From Streptomyces nigra (GTDB lineage: Bacteria; Actinomycetota; Actinomycetes; Streptomycetales; Streptomycetaceae): a stretch of DNA of 64,000 nt. Positions 16,165-24,981 of this stretch are shown piece by piece. Location: the NCBI RefSeq assembly GCF_003074055.1, contig NZ_CP029043.1, forward strand, positions 1,178,001 to 1,242,000, given 5' to 3'. The notes beneath the pieces were generated by a model. That model did not search any database. It saw only the letters and a program-made list of their open reading frames with translations, and was not told where the DNA came from. A program made the translations under genes and the position numbers. Position 1 is the stretch's first letter. Each line of letters starts with the position of its first letter.

Positions 16165-16286
16165 CGGTGCTCCTCGATGCTCGCGCCCTGGTACTGCACT
16201 GCGTACGCGCGTCTGCGCGTACCGCGACGGCGGCCAGGTGCGCGGCCCGGGCCCGCCACCTCCGATCCTCCCACGTCCGGGCCGGG

Positions 16287-16323
16287 CCACCGGCCGCCGG
16301 TCCATCTGGCGGACGGCCGGTGG
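16287..16323 (-). terminator. terminator hairpin upstream of aroC
   Basis: Inverted repeat with 10-bp outer arms 16287-16296 and 16314-16323 and further pairing inside. It starts 24 bases after the stop of the small membrane protein gene, so it probably ends the mltG-aroE-small protein transcript before aroC. Confidence 0.65.
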
Positions 16324-16346
16324 ACAGCCGACGGACGGCCGCGAGG

Positions 16347-16688
16347 TCAGACGGAGGGCTCACCCTGGCCGCGCGGCGGGGCGTAGGAGCCGAGGAAGTC
16401 GGCGCCGCTCGGCTGCCCGGCGGGCTGCTGGGGCTGCTGCTGCGGGGCGTACGGACCGAGGAAGTCCGCTCCCCTGGCCTGCGCGGGCTGGGGCGCCATG
16501 ACGGGCGCCTGTCCCTGGCGCCGCGCACGCCGCTGGTCGAGCTTGCGCTTGCCCTTGAAGACCCAGGACCCCACCACGAGGAGCACGATCAGGCTCAGGA
16601 CGGGAATCTGGATCCAGTCCGGCATGAACTGGAGGACGACCTCGAATATCTCGCTCTTGCCGGACGCGATCGGCACACCTGTGGACAC
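16347..16688 (-). CDS. small single-pass membrane protein with a duplicated GADFLG-YAP motif
   Basis: 113 residues. One membrane segment at about 27-44 ([19 protein letters not shown]), then a strongly basic stretch ([14 protein letters not shown]) that predicts the C-terminal part in the cytoplasm, then a Pro/Gln-rich tail with two copies of GADFLG(P/S)YAP at residues 73-82 and 95-104. Function unknown. The duplicated short motif at the flexible tail looks like a protein-binding epitope (inference). GTG start at 16688 with GGGGGAG upstream; located between aroE and aroC in all the Streptomyces gene orders I know of, but without an obvious shikimate role. Confidence 0.8.
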   Translation of the reverse strand: MSTGVPIASGKSEIFEVVLQFMPDWIQIPVLSLIVLLVVGSWVFKGKRKLDQRRARRQGQAPVMAPQPAQARGADFLGPYAPQQQPQQPAGQPSGADFLGSYAPPRGQGEPSV

Positions 16689-16745
16689 GGTGTCGTGCTC
16701 CCCCTGTGAAGACTGTGTTCCGCCCCCTGCGGAACTCAGCGGATC

Positions 16746-17597
16746 TTAGCGGTCCGCCAGCGCGCGCTCCCCCGCTTTTCGCATCGCCTCCAGCGGCGCG
16801 GGGGCGTGCCCGGTCATCTGCTCCACCTGGAGCACGGCTTGGTGCACCAGCAGGTCGACGCCGCTGACCACGGCCCCGCCGAACATGGACCAGCCAGCCG
16901 CGAGCTCGGTCGGCCAGGGGTCGTACAGCACGTCGAAGAGGGTGGCGGGGCGCTCGGGCACGGCGTGCGCGAGCGCGTCTGTGGTGCCCGCGGGGGTCGT
17001 CGCGATCACCAGCGGGGCGCGCAGAGCCTCGGCGGCGTCGGCCCAGTCCGCCGTACGGACCTCGATGCCGAGCCGCTCGCCCCACTGCCGCATCTCGGCG
17101 GCGCGCGCCTCGCTGCGGACGTATGCCACGACCTCGCCGGTGCACACCCGGGCCAGCGCGGCCAGCGCCGAGGACGCGGTGGCGCCGGCGCCGAGCACGG
17201 CGGCCGAGCCGACCTCCTCGATACCGCGTTCGCGCAGGGCGGCGACCATGCCGGGGATGTCGGTGTTGTCGCCGACGCGGCGGCCGTCCTCGGTGACGAC
17301 GACGGTGTTGACGGCCTCGACCGAGGCGGCCGTCTCGCTGATCTCGTCGAGCAGCGGGATGACGGCGCGCTTCAGCGGCATGGTCAGCGACAGCCCGGCC
17401 CACTCCGGTCCGAGCTCGGCGAGGAAGCCGGGCAGGGCCGCCTCGTCGACCTCGAAACGGTCGTACGACCAGCCGGTGAGCCCGAGTTCGGCGTAGGCGG
17501 CGCGATGCAGCACCGGGGACAGGGAGTGCCGGATGGGGGAACCGAGCACCGCCGCCCGGCACCGCCCGCCCGTCGCGGCCTTGGCGGAATCGTTCAC
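16746..17597 (-). CDS. aroE: shikimate dehydrogenase
   Basis: NADP-dependent reduction of 3-dehydroshikimate to shikimate. 283 residues. Substrate site SPIRHSLSPVLHRAAY (about 20-35) and the catalytic Lys-Asp pair in LTMPLKRAVIP and GDNTDIPGM are present; the Rossmann loop AVLGAGATASSALAAL follows. GTG 17597; separated from the mltG stop by 14 bases, so probably co-transcribed with mltG. Together with aroC-K-B it provides four of the seven shikimate steps in this window. Confidence 0.96.
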   Translation of the reverse strand: MNDSAKAATGGRCRAAVLGSPIRHSLSPVLHRAAYAELGLTGWSYDRFEVDEAALPGFLAELGPEWAGLSLTMPLKRAVIPLLDEISETAASVEAVNTVVVTEDGRRVGDNTDIPGMVAALRERGIEEVGSAAVLGAGATASSALAALARVCTGEVVAYVRSEARAAEMRQWGERLGIEVRTADWADAAEALRAPLVIATTPAGTTDALAHAVPERPATLFDVLYDPWPTELAAGWSMFGGAVVSGVDLLVHQAVLQVEQMTGHAPAPLEAMRKAGERALADR

Positions 17598-17611
17598 TGC
17601 GTCCGTCGTTC

Positions 17612-19336
17612 CTAGCTCTTCTTCCTCGACGCGTTGAACTCCTCGACCAGCTTCTCGTGGTCCTTCAGCGTCTTGGTGAACTTGCTGGTCTTGCCGTCCA
17701 GCGAGATGAAGTAGTACCAGCCGTCCTTCGTCGGGTTCAGCGCGCCCTTGAGCGCGTCCTCACCCGGGTTGTCGATGGGGCCGGGCGGCAGACCCTTGAC
17801 GAAGTACGTGTTGTACGGATTGTCGTAGCGCCGCAGCTCGGCGATGCTCAGGTCGATCTTGCTCTGGTTCTTGATGTAGTTGTACGTGGAGTCGAACTCC
17901 AGGGAACCGTAGGTCTCCGGGTTCCCGGGCTTGAGGCGGTTGTAGACGACCTCGGCCATCTTGCGGAAGTCGTCGTGGCTGGTGCCCTCGGCCTGGACCA
18001 GGCTGGCCACCGTGAGCACCTCCCACGGGCTGTCGAGGCCGAGACCGGCGGCCTTCTTCTCCAGCCCCATCTCCTCGTACTTCTCCGTGGCCCGCTCGAC
18101 CATCTCCTTGAGCACGGTCGCCGGCTTCTGGCCCTTGCTGGCCGCGTAGCTGGACGGGTAGAGGAACCCTTCCAGCGGGTCCTTCACATTGGGCTGGTCC
18201 AGCGCCCAGTCGGGCAGGCCGAGCTCCTTGTACTGCGTCTTCGCGACCTTGGCCGTGGTGCCGTCCGCGACCCCGAGGCGCTGGTCGATCAGCGCGTAGA
18301 CGGCGACGTTCCGCGAGCCCTCGGCGATGATCAGGTTGGACCGGCTCTTGGGGCTGAGCATCAGCTCGACGGCGCTGGCCGCCGACATCTGCTTCTGCAT
18401 GGTGTAGACGCCGTCCTGGATGGACTTGCCGTCGGCGTTGTCGTTCTGCGCGGACACGAACGCGTCCACGCTCTGGATGACACCGGCCTCCTTCAGCTTC
18501 TGTCCGATGACGTACCCGCCCGCGCCCTTGGGGATGACGACGGTGACCTGCTGGCCGTTGCCGTCCCCCGCGTAGTCCGGCGCCGGGCCGAAACGGTCCT
18601 GGTAGAACTGGTAGCCGAAGTAGACGACCCCGCCGGCCACACCCGCGAAGATCAGGGTGAGGACCAGGCAGGCCGGTCCGCCGCGACGTTTCTTCGGTTT
18701 CTTGCCGCCGCGCCCCGACCGCTCGCCGCGCGCGTCCGTGTCGTCGTCATCGTCGTCGCCCCCTCCCGCGAAGAAGGCGTGTTCGCCCTGGTCGGGGCCA
18801 GGGTCCCAGCCGGTGTCCGGCTCGGGCTCGCGCTCGGCGGCACGCCGGGTGGGCGGCTCCGGCGGCGGATAGGCGTCCTGGGTGCCGTAGTAGTCCTGCT
18901 GCCCGCCCCCGTAGGCGCCTTGCTGCTGCGCGTACGGGTCCTGCGGATGGCCGTACGGGACCTGCTGGTGGCTGCCCGTGGCCCACCCGCCGTCGTACGA
19001 CTGCTGCTGCCCGTGACCCTGCTGCTGCCCCTGGCCCTGCTGGCCGTAACCCTGCTGCTGGTCCGCGTACTGCTGCGGGTACTGCTGCTGGCCGTACCCG
19101 GTCTGCTGCCCGTCGTTCCACTCGTTGTACTGCTGCTGCGCCTGCTGGGCGTAGTACTGCTGCTCGGCGTAGCGCTGCTGGTCGTACTGCTGCTGCGGGT
19201 CGGCGTACTGCTGCTGCCCGTCGCCGTAGCCCTGCTGGTCGCCGTGCTGGGCCTGCTGGGCGTTCCACCCGCCGTCCCCGAGGTACGGGTCGTCCTGCCA
19301 GCGATCGGAGCCGTCGCCCCGGCCATATTCAGTCAT
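17612..19336 (-). CDS. mltG: endolytic murein transglycosylase with long Gln/Tyr-rich cytoplasmic N-terminus
   Basis: Membrane-anchored lytic transglycosylase that cuts nascent glycan strands and ends their polymerisation. 574 residues, much longer than the approximately 340-residue proteobacterial enzyme. Residues 1-215 are low complexity, dominated by Gln, Tyr and Gly (many QQQY and QQG units), then an acidic run DDDDDD at 194-199, a Lys/Arg cluster, and one membrane segment at about 222-243. The extracytoplasmic part has the LysM-like domain (VVIPKGAGGYVIGQKLKEAGVI) and the YceG domain with catalytic Glu in VASLVQAEGTSHDDFRKMAEVVYNRL, and the SLEFDSTYNY and PYNTYFVKGLPPGPI motifs. ATG 19336. 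The large disordered N-terminus could recruit partners of the polar growth machinery (inference). Confidence 0.93.
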   Translation of the reverse strand: MTEYGRGDGSDRWQDDPYLGDGGWNAQQAQHGDQQGYGDGQQQYADPQQQYDQQRYAEQQYYAQQAQQQYNEWNDGQQTGYGQQQYPQQYADQQQGYGQQGQGQQQGHGQQQSYDGGWATGSHQQVPYGHPQDPYAQQQGAYGGGQQDYYGTQDAYPPPEPPTRRAAEREPEPDTGWDPGPDQGEHAFFAGGGDDDDDDTDARGERSGRGGKKPKKRRGGPACLVLTLIFAGVAGGVVYFGYQFYQDRFGPAPDYAGDGNGQQVTVVIPKGAGGYVIGQKLKEAGVIQSVDAFVSAQNDNADGKSIQDGVYTMQKQMSAASAVELMLSPKSRSNLIIAEGSRNVAVYALIDQRLGVADGTTAKVAKTQYKELGLPDWALDQPNVKDPLEGFLYPSSYAASKGQKPATVLKEMVERATEKYEEMGLEKKAAGLGLDSPWEVLTVASLVQAEGTSHDDFRKMAEVVYNRLKPGNPETYGSLEFDSTYNYIKNQSKIDLSIAELRRYDNPYNTYFVKGLPPGPIDNPGEDALKGALNPTKDGWYYFISLDGKTSKFTKTLKDHEKLVEEFNASRKKS

Positions 19337-19829
19337 CGGAGCGGTCGACACGCCGGAGTTCGCCGTGGGGAGCGAGGCCGTGCGTGTCTTCCTCCTCTCG
19401 GGTGAAGCGGCCGCAGCCGTCGGCCCGTCGCGGCAGGTGGGCCCCGTGGTGTCGCCCGACGACGTCAGGGCCAGGTCGCGGACACGGCCTAGCACTGTTC
19501 ATGACAGAAGTGTCCGTACGTCCGGACACCGCTCGCCGCAGCATTGCCTGGTGGATGTGCGCCCCTAGAACTCGTGGTCCGACCGGCAGCGGGCCACGCA
19601 CGGGCCGCGGGCCGGCCTGCCCGGCCAGGCCCGTGTGGGTCCGTCCACGCACCTGAAGCGTGGTCACCGATCGCACCTCCTCCACGCGGTGACCGGGGCC
19701 GGTCACCTCGCTTCCGCCGTCGGCGGCGGGTCCCGGCCTGCAGGCCGGGGGCGGGTGACCGGTTCCCTGGAACCGCGAGACGGTCGGTCCCTGAGCGATC
19801 GGGCCCAGTTGCCGTCCGGTCTCCGTAAG
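19337..19829. other. long intergenic region upstream of mltG, no gene seen
   Basis: About 490 bases between the ruvX terminator and mltG. I see no convincing gene: short open frames lack family similarity, ribosome binding sites and normal codon bias. It holds inverted repeats: 19510-19516/19523-19529 (GTGTCCG/CGGACAC) and a near-perfect 18-base palindrome at 19689-19706 (GTGACC...GGTCAC). A TAGGCC and a GGACAC spaced like -10 and -35 elements on the minus strand (about 19488-19529) overlap the first repeat and might be an mltG promoter, but this is weak. Confidence 0.5.
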
Positions 19830-19856
19830 TACGGCGGCTGTTCGACCGCCGCCGTA
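19830..19856 (-). terminator. alaS-ruvX terminator hairpin
   Basis: Perfect 9-bp stem, arms TACGGCGGC 19830-19838 and GCCGCCGTA 19848-19856, 9-nt loop, 26 bases downstream of the ruvX stop codon on the minus strand. Confidence 0.7.
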
Positions 19857-19882
19857 TCGCGCGGAACGTTACCGTATCGCGA

Positions 19883-20386
19883 TCAGATAACCACTTCGAC
19901 GCCCTCGCCGGGTGCTTTGCCTGACACCCGTTCGGATTCGAGGGCCTGCTGCAGGATGATCACCGCCGCCGCCTGGTCGATGACCGAACGGCCCTTCTTG
20001 GACTTCACGCCCGAGGCGCGCAGTCCCTGACTGGCCGTCACGGTCGTCATGCGCTCATCGACGAGTCTGACCGGGACGGGCGCGATCATGCGGGCGAGTT
20101 CCTGGGCGAAGCCCCGGACCTTGACCGCGGCCGGGCCTTCGCCGCCCTTGAGGGAGCGGGGCAGACCGACGACGACCTCGATCGGCTCGTACTCCTCGAC
20201 GAGCTGCCGAAGGCGCCGCTGGGCCGCCGGGACGTCCCGGCCCGGGACCGTCTCCACCGGGGTGGCGAGGATCCCGTCCGGGTCGCAGGAGGCGACGCCG
20301 ATCCGGGCATCGCCCACGTCGACGGCGAGGCGCCGGCCGCGGCGCATGCCCCGGCCGTCGCCGCTCGCCTGTGTGTCGGAGCTCAC
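19883..20386 (-). CDS. ruvX: Holliday junction resolvase-like YqgF family protein
   Basis: RNase H-fold protein of 167 residues, thought to act in rRNA (16S) processing and/or as a resolvase-like nuclease. The three acidic positions of the family are seen as Asp in [15 protein letters not shown], Glu in [28 protein letters not shown], and Asp in [19 protein letters not shown] 20386 overlaps the alaS stop codon (GTGA), the conserved alaS-ruvX arrangement of actinobacteria. Confidence 0.95.
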   Translation of the reverse strand: MSSDTQASGDGRGMRRGRRLAVDVGDARIGVASCDPDGILATPVETVPGRDVPAAQRRLRQLVEEYEPIEVVVGLPRSLKGGEGPAAVKVRGFAQELARMIAPVPVRLVDERMTTVTASQGLRASGVKSKKGRSVIDQAAAVIILQQALESERVSGKAPGEGVEVVI

Positions 20387-23055
20387 TTGGCCGTGTCCGC
20401 CACGAGCCGCTCGACCGCGTCGACGGCCTCGCCGAGTGCGGCCGGGTTCTGGCCGCCGCCCTGGGCCACGTCCGGCTTGCCGCCACCGCCGCCACCGAGC
20501 GTCTTGGCGGCCGTACGGACGAGGTCACCGGCCTTGAGGCCGCGCTCGCGGGCGGCGTCGTTGGTGGCGATGACCGTCAGCGGCTTGCCGTTGGTCACGG
20601 TGAACAGGGCGACCACGGCGGCGCGTCCGCCCTGGATGCGGCCGCGCACGTCGAGGACGAGCTTGCGCAGGTCCTCGGGGGTGGTGCCGTCCGGGACCTG
20701 GCCGGTGACCACCGCGACGCCGCGGATGTCCTTCGCGGACTCGGCGAGCCCGGCGGCGGCCTGGAGCACCTTCTCGGCGCGGAACTTCTCGATCTCCTTC
20801 TCGGCGTCCTTCAGCTTGCCGAGCATGGCGGAGACCTTCTCCGGAAGCTCCTCCGGGCGGCCCTTGATCAGCTCCTGGAGCTGGGCGACGACCGTGTGCT
20901 CCCGGGCGAGGAAGTTGTAGGCGTCCACGCCGACGAGGGCCTCGATCCGGCGGACGCCGGAACCGATGGACGACTCGCCGAGCAGCTTGACCAGGCCGAG
21001 CTGAGCGGTGTTGTGGACGTGCGTGCCGCCGCACAGCTCCTTGGAGAAGTCGCCGATGGTCACGACACGGACCCGCTCGCCGTACTTCTCGCCGAACTCG
21101 GCGATGGCGCCCTGCTTCTTGGCCTCGTCGATGCCCATGATGTCGGCACGCACGTCGAGGTCGCGGGCCAGCACCTCGTTGATCTTCTGCTCGACGTCGG
21201 TCATCACGGCCGTCGGGACGGCGGACGGCGAGCCGAAGTCGAAGCGGAAGCGGCCGGGCTGGTTCTCGGAACCGGCCTGGGCGGCCGTCGGGCCGAGAGC
21301 GTCGCGCAGGGCCTGGTGGGTCAGGTGCGTGGCCGAGTGGGCACGGGCGATGGCCTTGCGGCGGCGGGAGTCGATCGAGGCGTGGGCCTTGGCGCCGACG
21401 GTCACCTCGCCGACCTGGACGACGCCCTTGTGCACATAGACACCCGGGACCGGCTTCTGGCAGTCGCGGATCTCGATCACGGCACCGGTGTCGACCTTGA
21501 TCTTGCCTGTGTCACCGATCTGGCCGCCGCCCTCGGCGTAGAACGGGGTGCGGTCGAGGACGATCTCGACCTCGTCGCCCTCGGTGGCGGCCGGGGAGGA
21601 GGCGCCGTCGACGAGGATGCCGACGATCGTGGACTCGCTCTCGGTGTCGGTGTAGCCGATGAAGTCGGTGGCACCGGCCTGGTCGGCGATCTCACGGTAG
21701 GCACCGGCTCCGGCGTGCCCGGTCTTCTTGGCCTGGGCGTCGGCCTTGGCGCGCTCCCGCTGCTCCTTCATCAGGCGCCGGAAGCCGTCCTCGTCCACGG
21801 AGAGGCCCTGCTCGGCGGCCATCTCCAGGGTGAGGTCGATCGGGAAGCCCCAGGTGTCGTGGAGCAGGAAGGCCTTGTCACCGGGCAGGACGCTACCGCC
21901 CGCGGCCTTGGTGTCGCTGACGGCCGTGTCGAGGATGTTGGTGCCGGCCTTCAGCGTCTTGAGGAAGGCGTTCTCCTCGGCGAGGGCGACCTTCTCGATG
22001 CGCTCGCGGTCGGTGATGAGCTCGGGGTACTGCTGGCCCATCATCTCGATCACGGTGTCGACCAGGTCCTTCACGACCGGACCGGTGGCACCGAGCAGGC
22101 GCATGTTGCGGATGGCGCGGCGCATGATACGGCGCAGGACGTAGCCGCGGCCCTCGTTGCCGGGCGTGACGCCGCCGCCGATGAGCATGACGGAGGTGCG
22201 CATGTGGTCGGTGACCACGCGCAGGGAGACGTCCGAGTCGTGGGCGTCGCCGTAGGCCACGCCGGTCAGCTCGGTGGCCTTCTTGATGACGGCCATGGAG
22301 GTGTCGATCTCGTACATGTTCTGCACGCCCTGCAGAATCATGGCGAGGCGTTCCAGGCCGAGGCCGGTGTCGATGTTCTTGCTCGGCAGCTCGCCGAGGA
22401 TCTCGAAGTTGTCCTTGCCGATGCCCTCGCCCCGCACGTACTGCATGAAGACGAGGTTCCAGATCTCCACGTACCGCTCGTCGTTGACGGCGGGGCCGCC
22501 CTCGACGCCGAACTCGGGTCCGCGGTCGTAGTTGATCTCGGAGCACGGGCCGCAGGGGCCGGGGACACCCATCGACCAGTAGTTGTCCTTCATGCCGAGG
22601 CGCTGGATGCGCTCCTTCGGCACACCGACGACCTCGTGCCAGATGCGCTCGGCCTCGTCGTCGTCCTTGTAGACGGTGATCCAGAGCTTCTCCGGCTCCA
22701 GGCCGTAACCACCCTTGTCCTGGGGCGTGGTGAGCAGCTCCCAGGCGTAGGTGATGGCGCCTTCCTTGAAGTAGTCGCCGAAGGAGAAGTTGCCGCACAT
22801 CTGGAAGAAGGTGCCGTGCCGGGTGGTCTTGCCGACCTCTTCGATGTCCGGCGTACGCACGCACTTCTGGACGCTGGTCGCGCGGGAGAAGGGCGGCTTG
22901 ACCTCACCCAGGAAGTAGGGCTTGAAGGGCACCATGCCGGCCGGGACGAGGAGCAGAGTCGGGTCGTCCGCGATGAGCGACGCCGAAGGGACGACGGTGT
23001 GCCCGCGCTCCTCGAAGAAGCTCAGCCAGCGGCGGCGAATCTCGGCCGACTCCAT
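20383..23055 (-). CDS. alaS: alanyl-tRNA synthetase
   Basis: Charges tRNA-Ala. 890 residues, full length. Class IIc catalytic core with [44 protein letters not shown], motif 2 region [31 protein letters not shown], and motif 3 ([14 protein letters not shown]). The editing domain has both zinc-binding elements, [11 protein letters not shown] and [13 protein letters not shown]. The C-Ala domain ends with [20 protein letters not shown] 23055 shares one base with the stop codon of the upstream small membrane gene. No T-box or other leader is visible because the start abuts that gene. Confidence 0.98.
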   Translation of the reverse strand: MESAEIRRRWLSFFEERGHTVVPSASLIADDPTLLLVPAGMVPFKPYFLGEVKPPFSRATSVQKCVRTPDIEEVGKTTRHGTFFQMCGNFSFGDYFKEGAITYAWELLTTPQDKGGYGLEPEKLWITVYKDDDEAERIWHEVVGVPKERIQRLGMKDNYWSMGVPGPCGPCSEINYDRGPEFGVEGGPAVNDERYVEIWNLVFMQYVRGEGIGKDNFEILGELPSKNIDTGLGLERLAMILQGVQNMYEIDTSMAVIKKATELTGVAYGDAHDSDVSLRVVTDHMRTSVMLIGGGVTPGNEGRGYVLRRIMRRAIRNMRLLGATGPVVKDLVDTVIEMMGQQYPELITDRERIEKVALAEENAFLKTLKAGTNILDTAVSDTKAAGGSVLPGDKAFLLHDTWGFPIDLTLEMAAEQGLSVDEDGFRRLMKEQRERAKADAQAKKTGHAGAGAYREIADQAGATDFIGYTDTESESTIVGILVDGASSPAATEGDEVEIVLDRTPFYAEGGGQIGDTGKIKVDTGAVIEIRDCQKPVPGVYVHKGVVQVGEVTVGAKAHASIDSRRRKAIARAHSATHLTHQALRDALGPTAAQAGSENQPGRFRFDFGSPSAVPTAVMTDVEQKINEVLARDLDVRADIMGIDEAKKQGAIAEFGEKYGERVRVVTIGDFSKELCGGTHVHNTAQLGLVKLLGESSIGSGVRRIEALVGVDAYNFLAREHTVVAQLQELIKGRPEELPEKVSAMLGKLKDAEKEIEKFRAEKVLQAAAGLAESAKDIRGVAVVTGQVPDGTTPEDLRKLVLDVRGRIQGGRAAVVALFTVTNGKPLTVIATNDAARERGLKAGDLVRTAAKTLGGGGGGKPDVAQGGGQNPAALGEAVDAVERLVADTAK

Positions 23056-23405
23056 CAGTGGTCCTCATTCCGGTTGTTCGTGTACGTCGTGCTGTCGATG
23101 ACGTACGACTTCGGCTGCTTGTGGTTCTCGATGGCGGAGTACCGCCGGGAAACGGGGAGTTCGGGGCGCTCGTCGATGCCCAGGGCCTCGTGGAGCTCGG
23201 CCTCCCGCCGGGCCATGTTGTCCCGGACGTCGAGGGCGAAGCCGACGGCGCGGTCCTTGATGCGGTGACCGGCGTCGAGGGCCTTGTTCGCCGCGGTCGC
23301 GGCGAGGCTCTCGGGGGTCAGCTGCTTCAGCTTCCGGTTGACCTTGGTGGTGGCCCAGACACCGGCGGCGACGCCCGTGCCGAACCAGAACGTACGGCGG
23401 AACAT
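23055..23405 (-). CDS. DUF6167-type small protein
   Basis: 116 residues, starts [64 protein letters not shown], with one hydrophobic N-terminal helix (about 5-20) followed by amphipathic helices, then a polar C-terminus. It fits the small actinobacterial DUF6167 group. Function unknown. ATG 23405; 8 bases after the DUF948 stop and one-base overlap with alaS, so it belongs to a DUF948-DUF6167-alaS-ruvX operon. The helix pattern resembles a membrane-attached, apolipoprotein-like surface helix. Confidence 0.85.
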   Translation of the reverse strand: MFRRTFWFGTGVAAGVWATTKVNRKLKQLTPESLAATAANKALDAGHRIKDRAVGFALDVRDNMARREAELHEALGIDERPELPVSRRYSAIENHKQPKSYVIDSTTYTNNRNEDH

Positions 23406-23413
23406 GCTGGGCC

Positions 23414-23860
23414 TCAGTCCCTCTTCCCGCGGTTTCGCTTCTCCCGCCGCGCGGCCGGCACGGTACGGCCGACGATCACGGTGCGCCTGGAGCCGGAGGC
23501 CTTGGCCGGCTCGCCGTCCTTGCGGCCGAGGGCCCGGCGCACGCCGTAGCCGAAGGCCGCGACCTTGACCAGGGGGCCTCCGAAGGTGGAGGCGACGGTG
23601 GTCGACAGCGCGGAGGCGTTCGACGTGACCTCCTGGACGTCGGAGGCGATCGCGTCGACCCGGTCGATCTGGGTCTGCGCGGAGCGCACCGCCGAGGAGG
23701 CGTCTGCGAGGAGCGGCACGGCCTGGTCGGTCACGTCCGCGACCAGCTTGGTGGTCGCCTTCAGCGTCTGGGCCAGCCTCGCCAGCGCCACGGCGAGGAA
23801 GGAGACCAGGATCGCCCAGAAGACCGCCACCAGAATCCCGGCAACCTCTCCACCGGACAC
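23414..23860 (-). CDS. DUF948 membrane protein
   Basis: 148 residues. Signal-anchor helix at about 6-28 (VAGILVAVFWAILVSFLAVALARLAQTL), then a long amphipathic/coiled-coil segment (LKATTKLVADVTDQAVPLLADASSAVRSAQTQIDRVDAIASDVQEVTSNASALSTTV) as in DUF948 proteins of Gram-positive bacteria, and a basic C-terminal tail. Function unknown; family members are general-stress or envelope-associated proteins. I chose GTG 23860 (MSGGEVAGIL), as in related proteins, rather than the ATG at 23905. First gene of the alaS operon. Confidence 0.85.
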   Translation of the reverse strand: MSGGEVAGILVAVFWAILVSFLAVALARLAQTLKATTKLVADVTDQAVPLLADASSAVRSAQTQIDRVDAIASDVQEVTSNASALSTTVASTFGGPLVKVAAFGYGVRRALGRKDGEPAKASGSRRTVIVGRTVPAARREKRNRGKRD

Positions 23861-23996
23861 TGTGTGCACCCGCTCCCTGATATGTGCCTTCGCATCGGTC
23901 TGCATCGAAAAAGTCGTGCACCGAGCCTATCGCGCCGTCGATGCGCCGCCGTACCGGATTACCCTCCGCGCACGGCCGCGTCGCCGCGGACGCGAA

Positions 23997-24039
23997 AGCC
24001 CGCCGCCGCCCCACCGGGAAGGTGGGGAGACGACGGGCT
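23997..24039 (-). terminator. rpsD terminator hairpin
   Basis: Nested stem: outer AGCCCG/CGGGCT (23997-24002 and 24034-24039) and inner CCCCACC/GGTGGGG (24009-24015 and 24021-24027) with loop GGGAA. It starts 33 bases after the rpsD stop on the minus strand. Confidence 0.75.
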
Positions 24040-24072
24040 CCGGTGCGCTGGGGTGCTACGGCCGCCGAAGGA

Positions 24073-24687
24073 TCAGCGGGCGTAGTACTCGACGACGAGC
24101 TGCTCGTCGCAGATCACCGGGATCTCCTTGCGGTTCGGCTCGCGGTCCAGGCGGAACGCCAGGGCCTTGAGGTTCACCTGGAGGTAGCGCGGGGTCTCAC
24201 CCTCGGGGGCGAAGCCACCCTCGCGGGCGATCGAGAAGAGCGTCTTCTCGCGGCTGCGCTCGCGGACCATCACGACGTCGTCGGGCTTGACGCGGAAGGA
24301 CGGCTTGTCGACCTTCTGGCCGTTGACCTCGATGTGGCCGTGCACGACCATCTGACGGGCCTGGTAGATGGTGCGGGCGATGCCCGAACGCAGGACCAGG
24401 GCGTCGAGGCGGCGCTCGAGCTCGATGATCAGGGCCTCACCGGTCTTGCCCTGAACCTTGGAGGCACGCTCGTAGGCGCGGACGAGCTGGCGCTCGGACA
24501 CGTCGTACTGCGCGCGCAGACGCTGCTTCTCCAGCAGACGGACCTTGTAGTCCGAGTTCTGCTTGCGGCCGCGGCCGTGCTCACCCGGCGGGTAGGGACG
24601 GGCCTCGAAGTACTTGACGGCCTTCGGGGTCAGCGCGATGCCGAGGGCACGCGACTTCTTGACCTTGGGGCGGGACTGGTTCGCCAC
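24073..24687 (-). CDS. rpsD: 30S ribosomal protein S4
   Basis: Primary 16S rRNA binding protein of the 30S subunit. 204 residues. The S4 RNA-binding domain is clear ([48 protein letters not shown]). The N-terminal region ([38 protein letters not shown]) has no zinc-binding cysteines, so this is the C-minus paralogue type. In many bacteria rpsD is in the alpha operon; here it stands alone, with its own long leader (see separate entry). GTG 24687 with GAGAGA upstream. Confidence 0.98.
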   Translation of the reverse strand: MANQSRPKVKKSRALGIALTPKAVKYFEARPYPPGEHGRGRKQNSDYKVRLLEKQRLRAQYDVSERQLVRAYERASKVQGKTGEALIIELERRLDALVLRSGIARTIYQARQMVVHGHIEVNGQKVDKPSFRVKPDDVVMVRERSREKTLFSIAREGGFAPEGETPRYLQVNLKALAFRLDREPNRKEIPVICDEQLVVEYYAR

Positions 24688-24778
24688 GATCTCTCATTTC
24701 TGGATGTTCGGCTCGTCAGGGTTGAGGGAGGTCGCAATCCGCAGCCGGGGAAACCCTCCTCGTCCTCGCGGACGGGGT

Positions 24779-24870
24779 GGGCAGCCGCTCCCTGGTCTGG
24801 GCACATACGTGCAGCACGCGAGTGGCCCACCGACCGGTTCCGTCCGGGGACGGAGGGTGGTGGGCTGCCC
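24779..24870 (-). promoter_or_regulatory. candidate structured leader RNA upstream of rpsD
   Basis: Nested complementarities in the 290-base gene-free stretch before rpsD: GGGCAGCC 24779-24786 with GGCTGCCC 24863-24870; GCCCACC 24825-24831 with GGTGGGC 24859-24865 (alternative to the outer stem); and CCGTCC/GGACGG 24840-24845 and 24848-24853. If transcribed on the minus strand it would fold into a compact structure 90-180 bases before the start codon, a plausible site for S4 autoregulation, which is known for stand-alone rpsD in Bacillus. Function inferred only. Confidence 0.4.
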
Positions 24871-24929
24871 GCGACACCATTCGAACGGTGCGCGACGCTC
24901 CTGGAACCCACTGGGGGTTCCGGCTGACC

Positions 24930-24952
24930 GTCCCGTTCTGACTGCACGGGAC
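24930..24952 (-). terminator. candidate rarA terminator hairpin
   Basis: GTCCCGT 24930-24936 pairs with ACGGGAC 24946-24952, 9-nt loop, about 30 bases after the rarA stop on the minus strand. A second short hairpin follows at about 24903-24921 (GGAACCC/GGGTTCC). Confidence 0.5.
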
Positions 24953-24981
24953 ACAGCACTTCGGAGCAGTTTACAGGGTGC

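Noticed and set aside
17657..19405. A plus-strand open frame of about 580 codons opposite mltG
   Set aside because: The sequence is a mirror of the Gln/Tyr-rich and GC-rich mltG codons, rich in Val/Leu/Arg; no domains, and mltG is clearly the real gene.
19329..19706. A small minus-strand gene of 125 codons in the mltG upstream region
   Set aside because: No ribosome binding site, no family, and composition unlike the neighbouring real genes.
20371..23268. A plus-strand open frame of 965 codons opposite alaS
   Set aside because: Same artefact: repetitive Asp/Gly/Leu/Val composition and no family, and alaS has complete motifs on the other strand.
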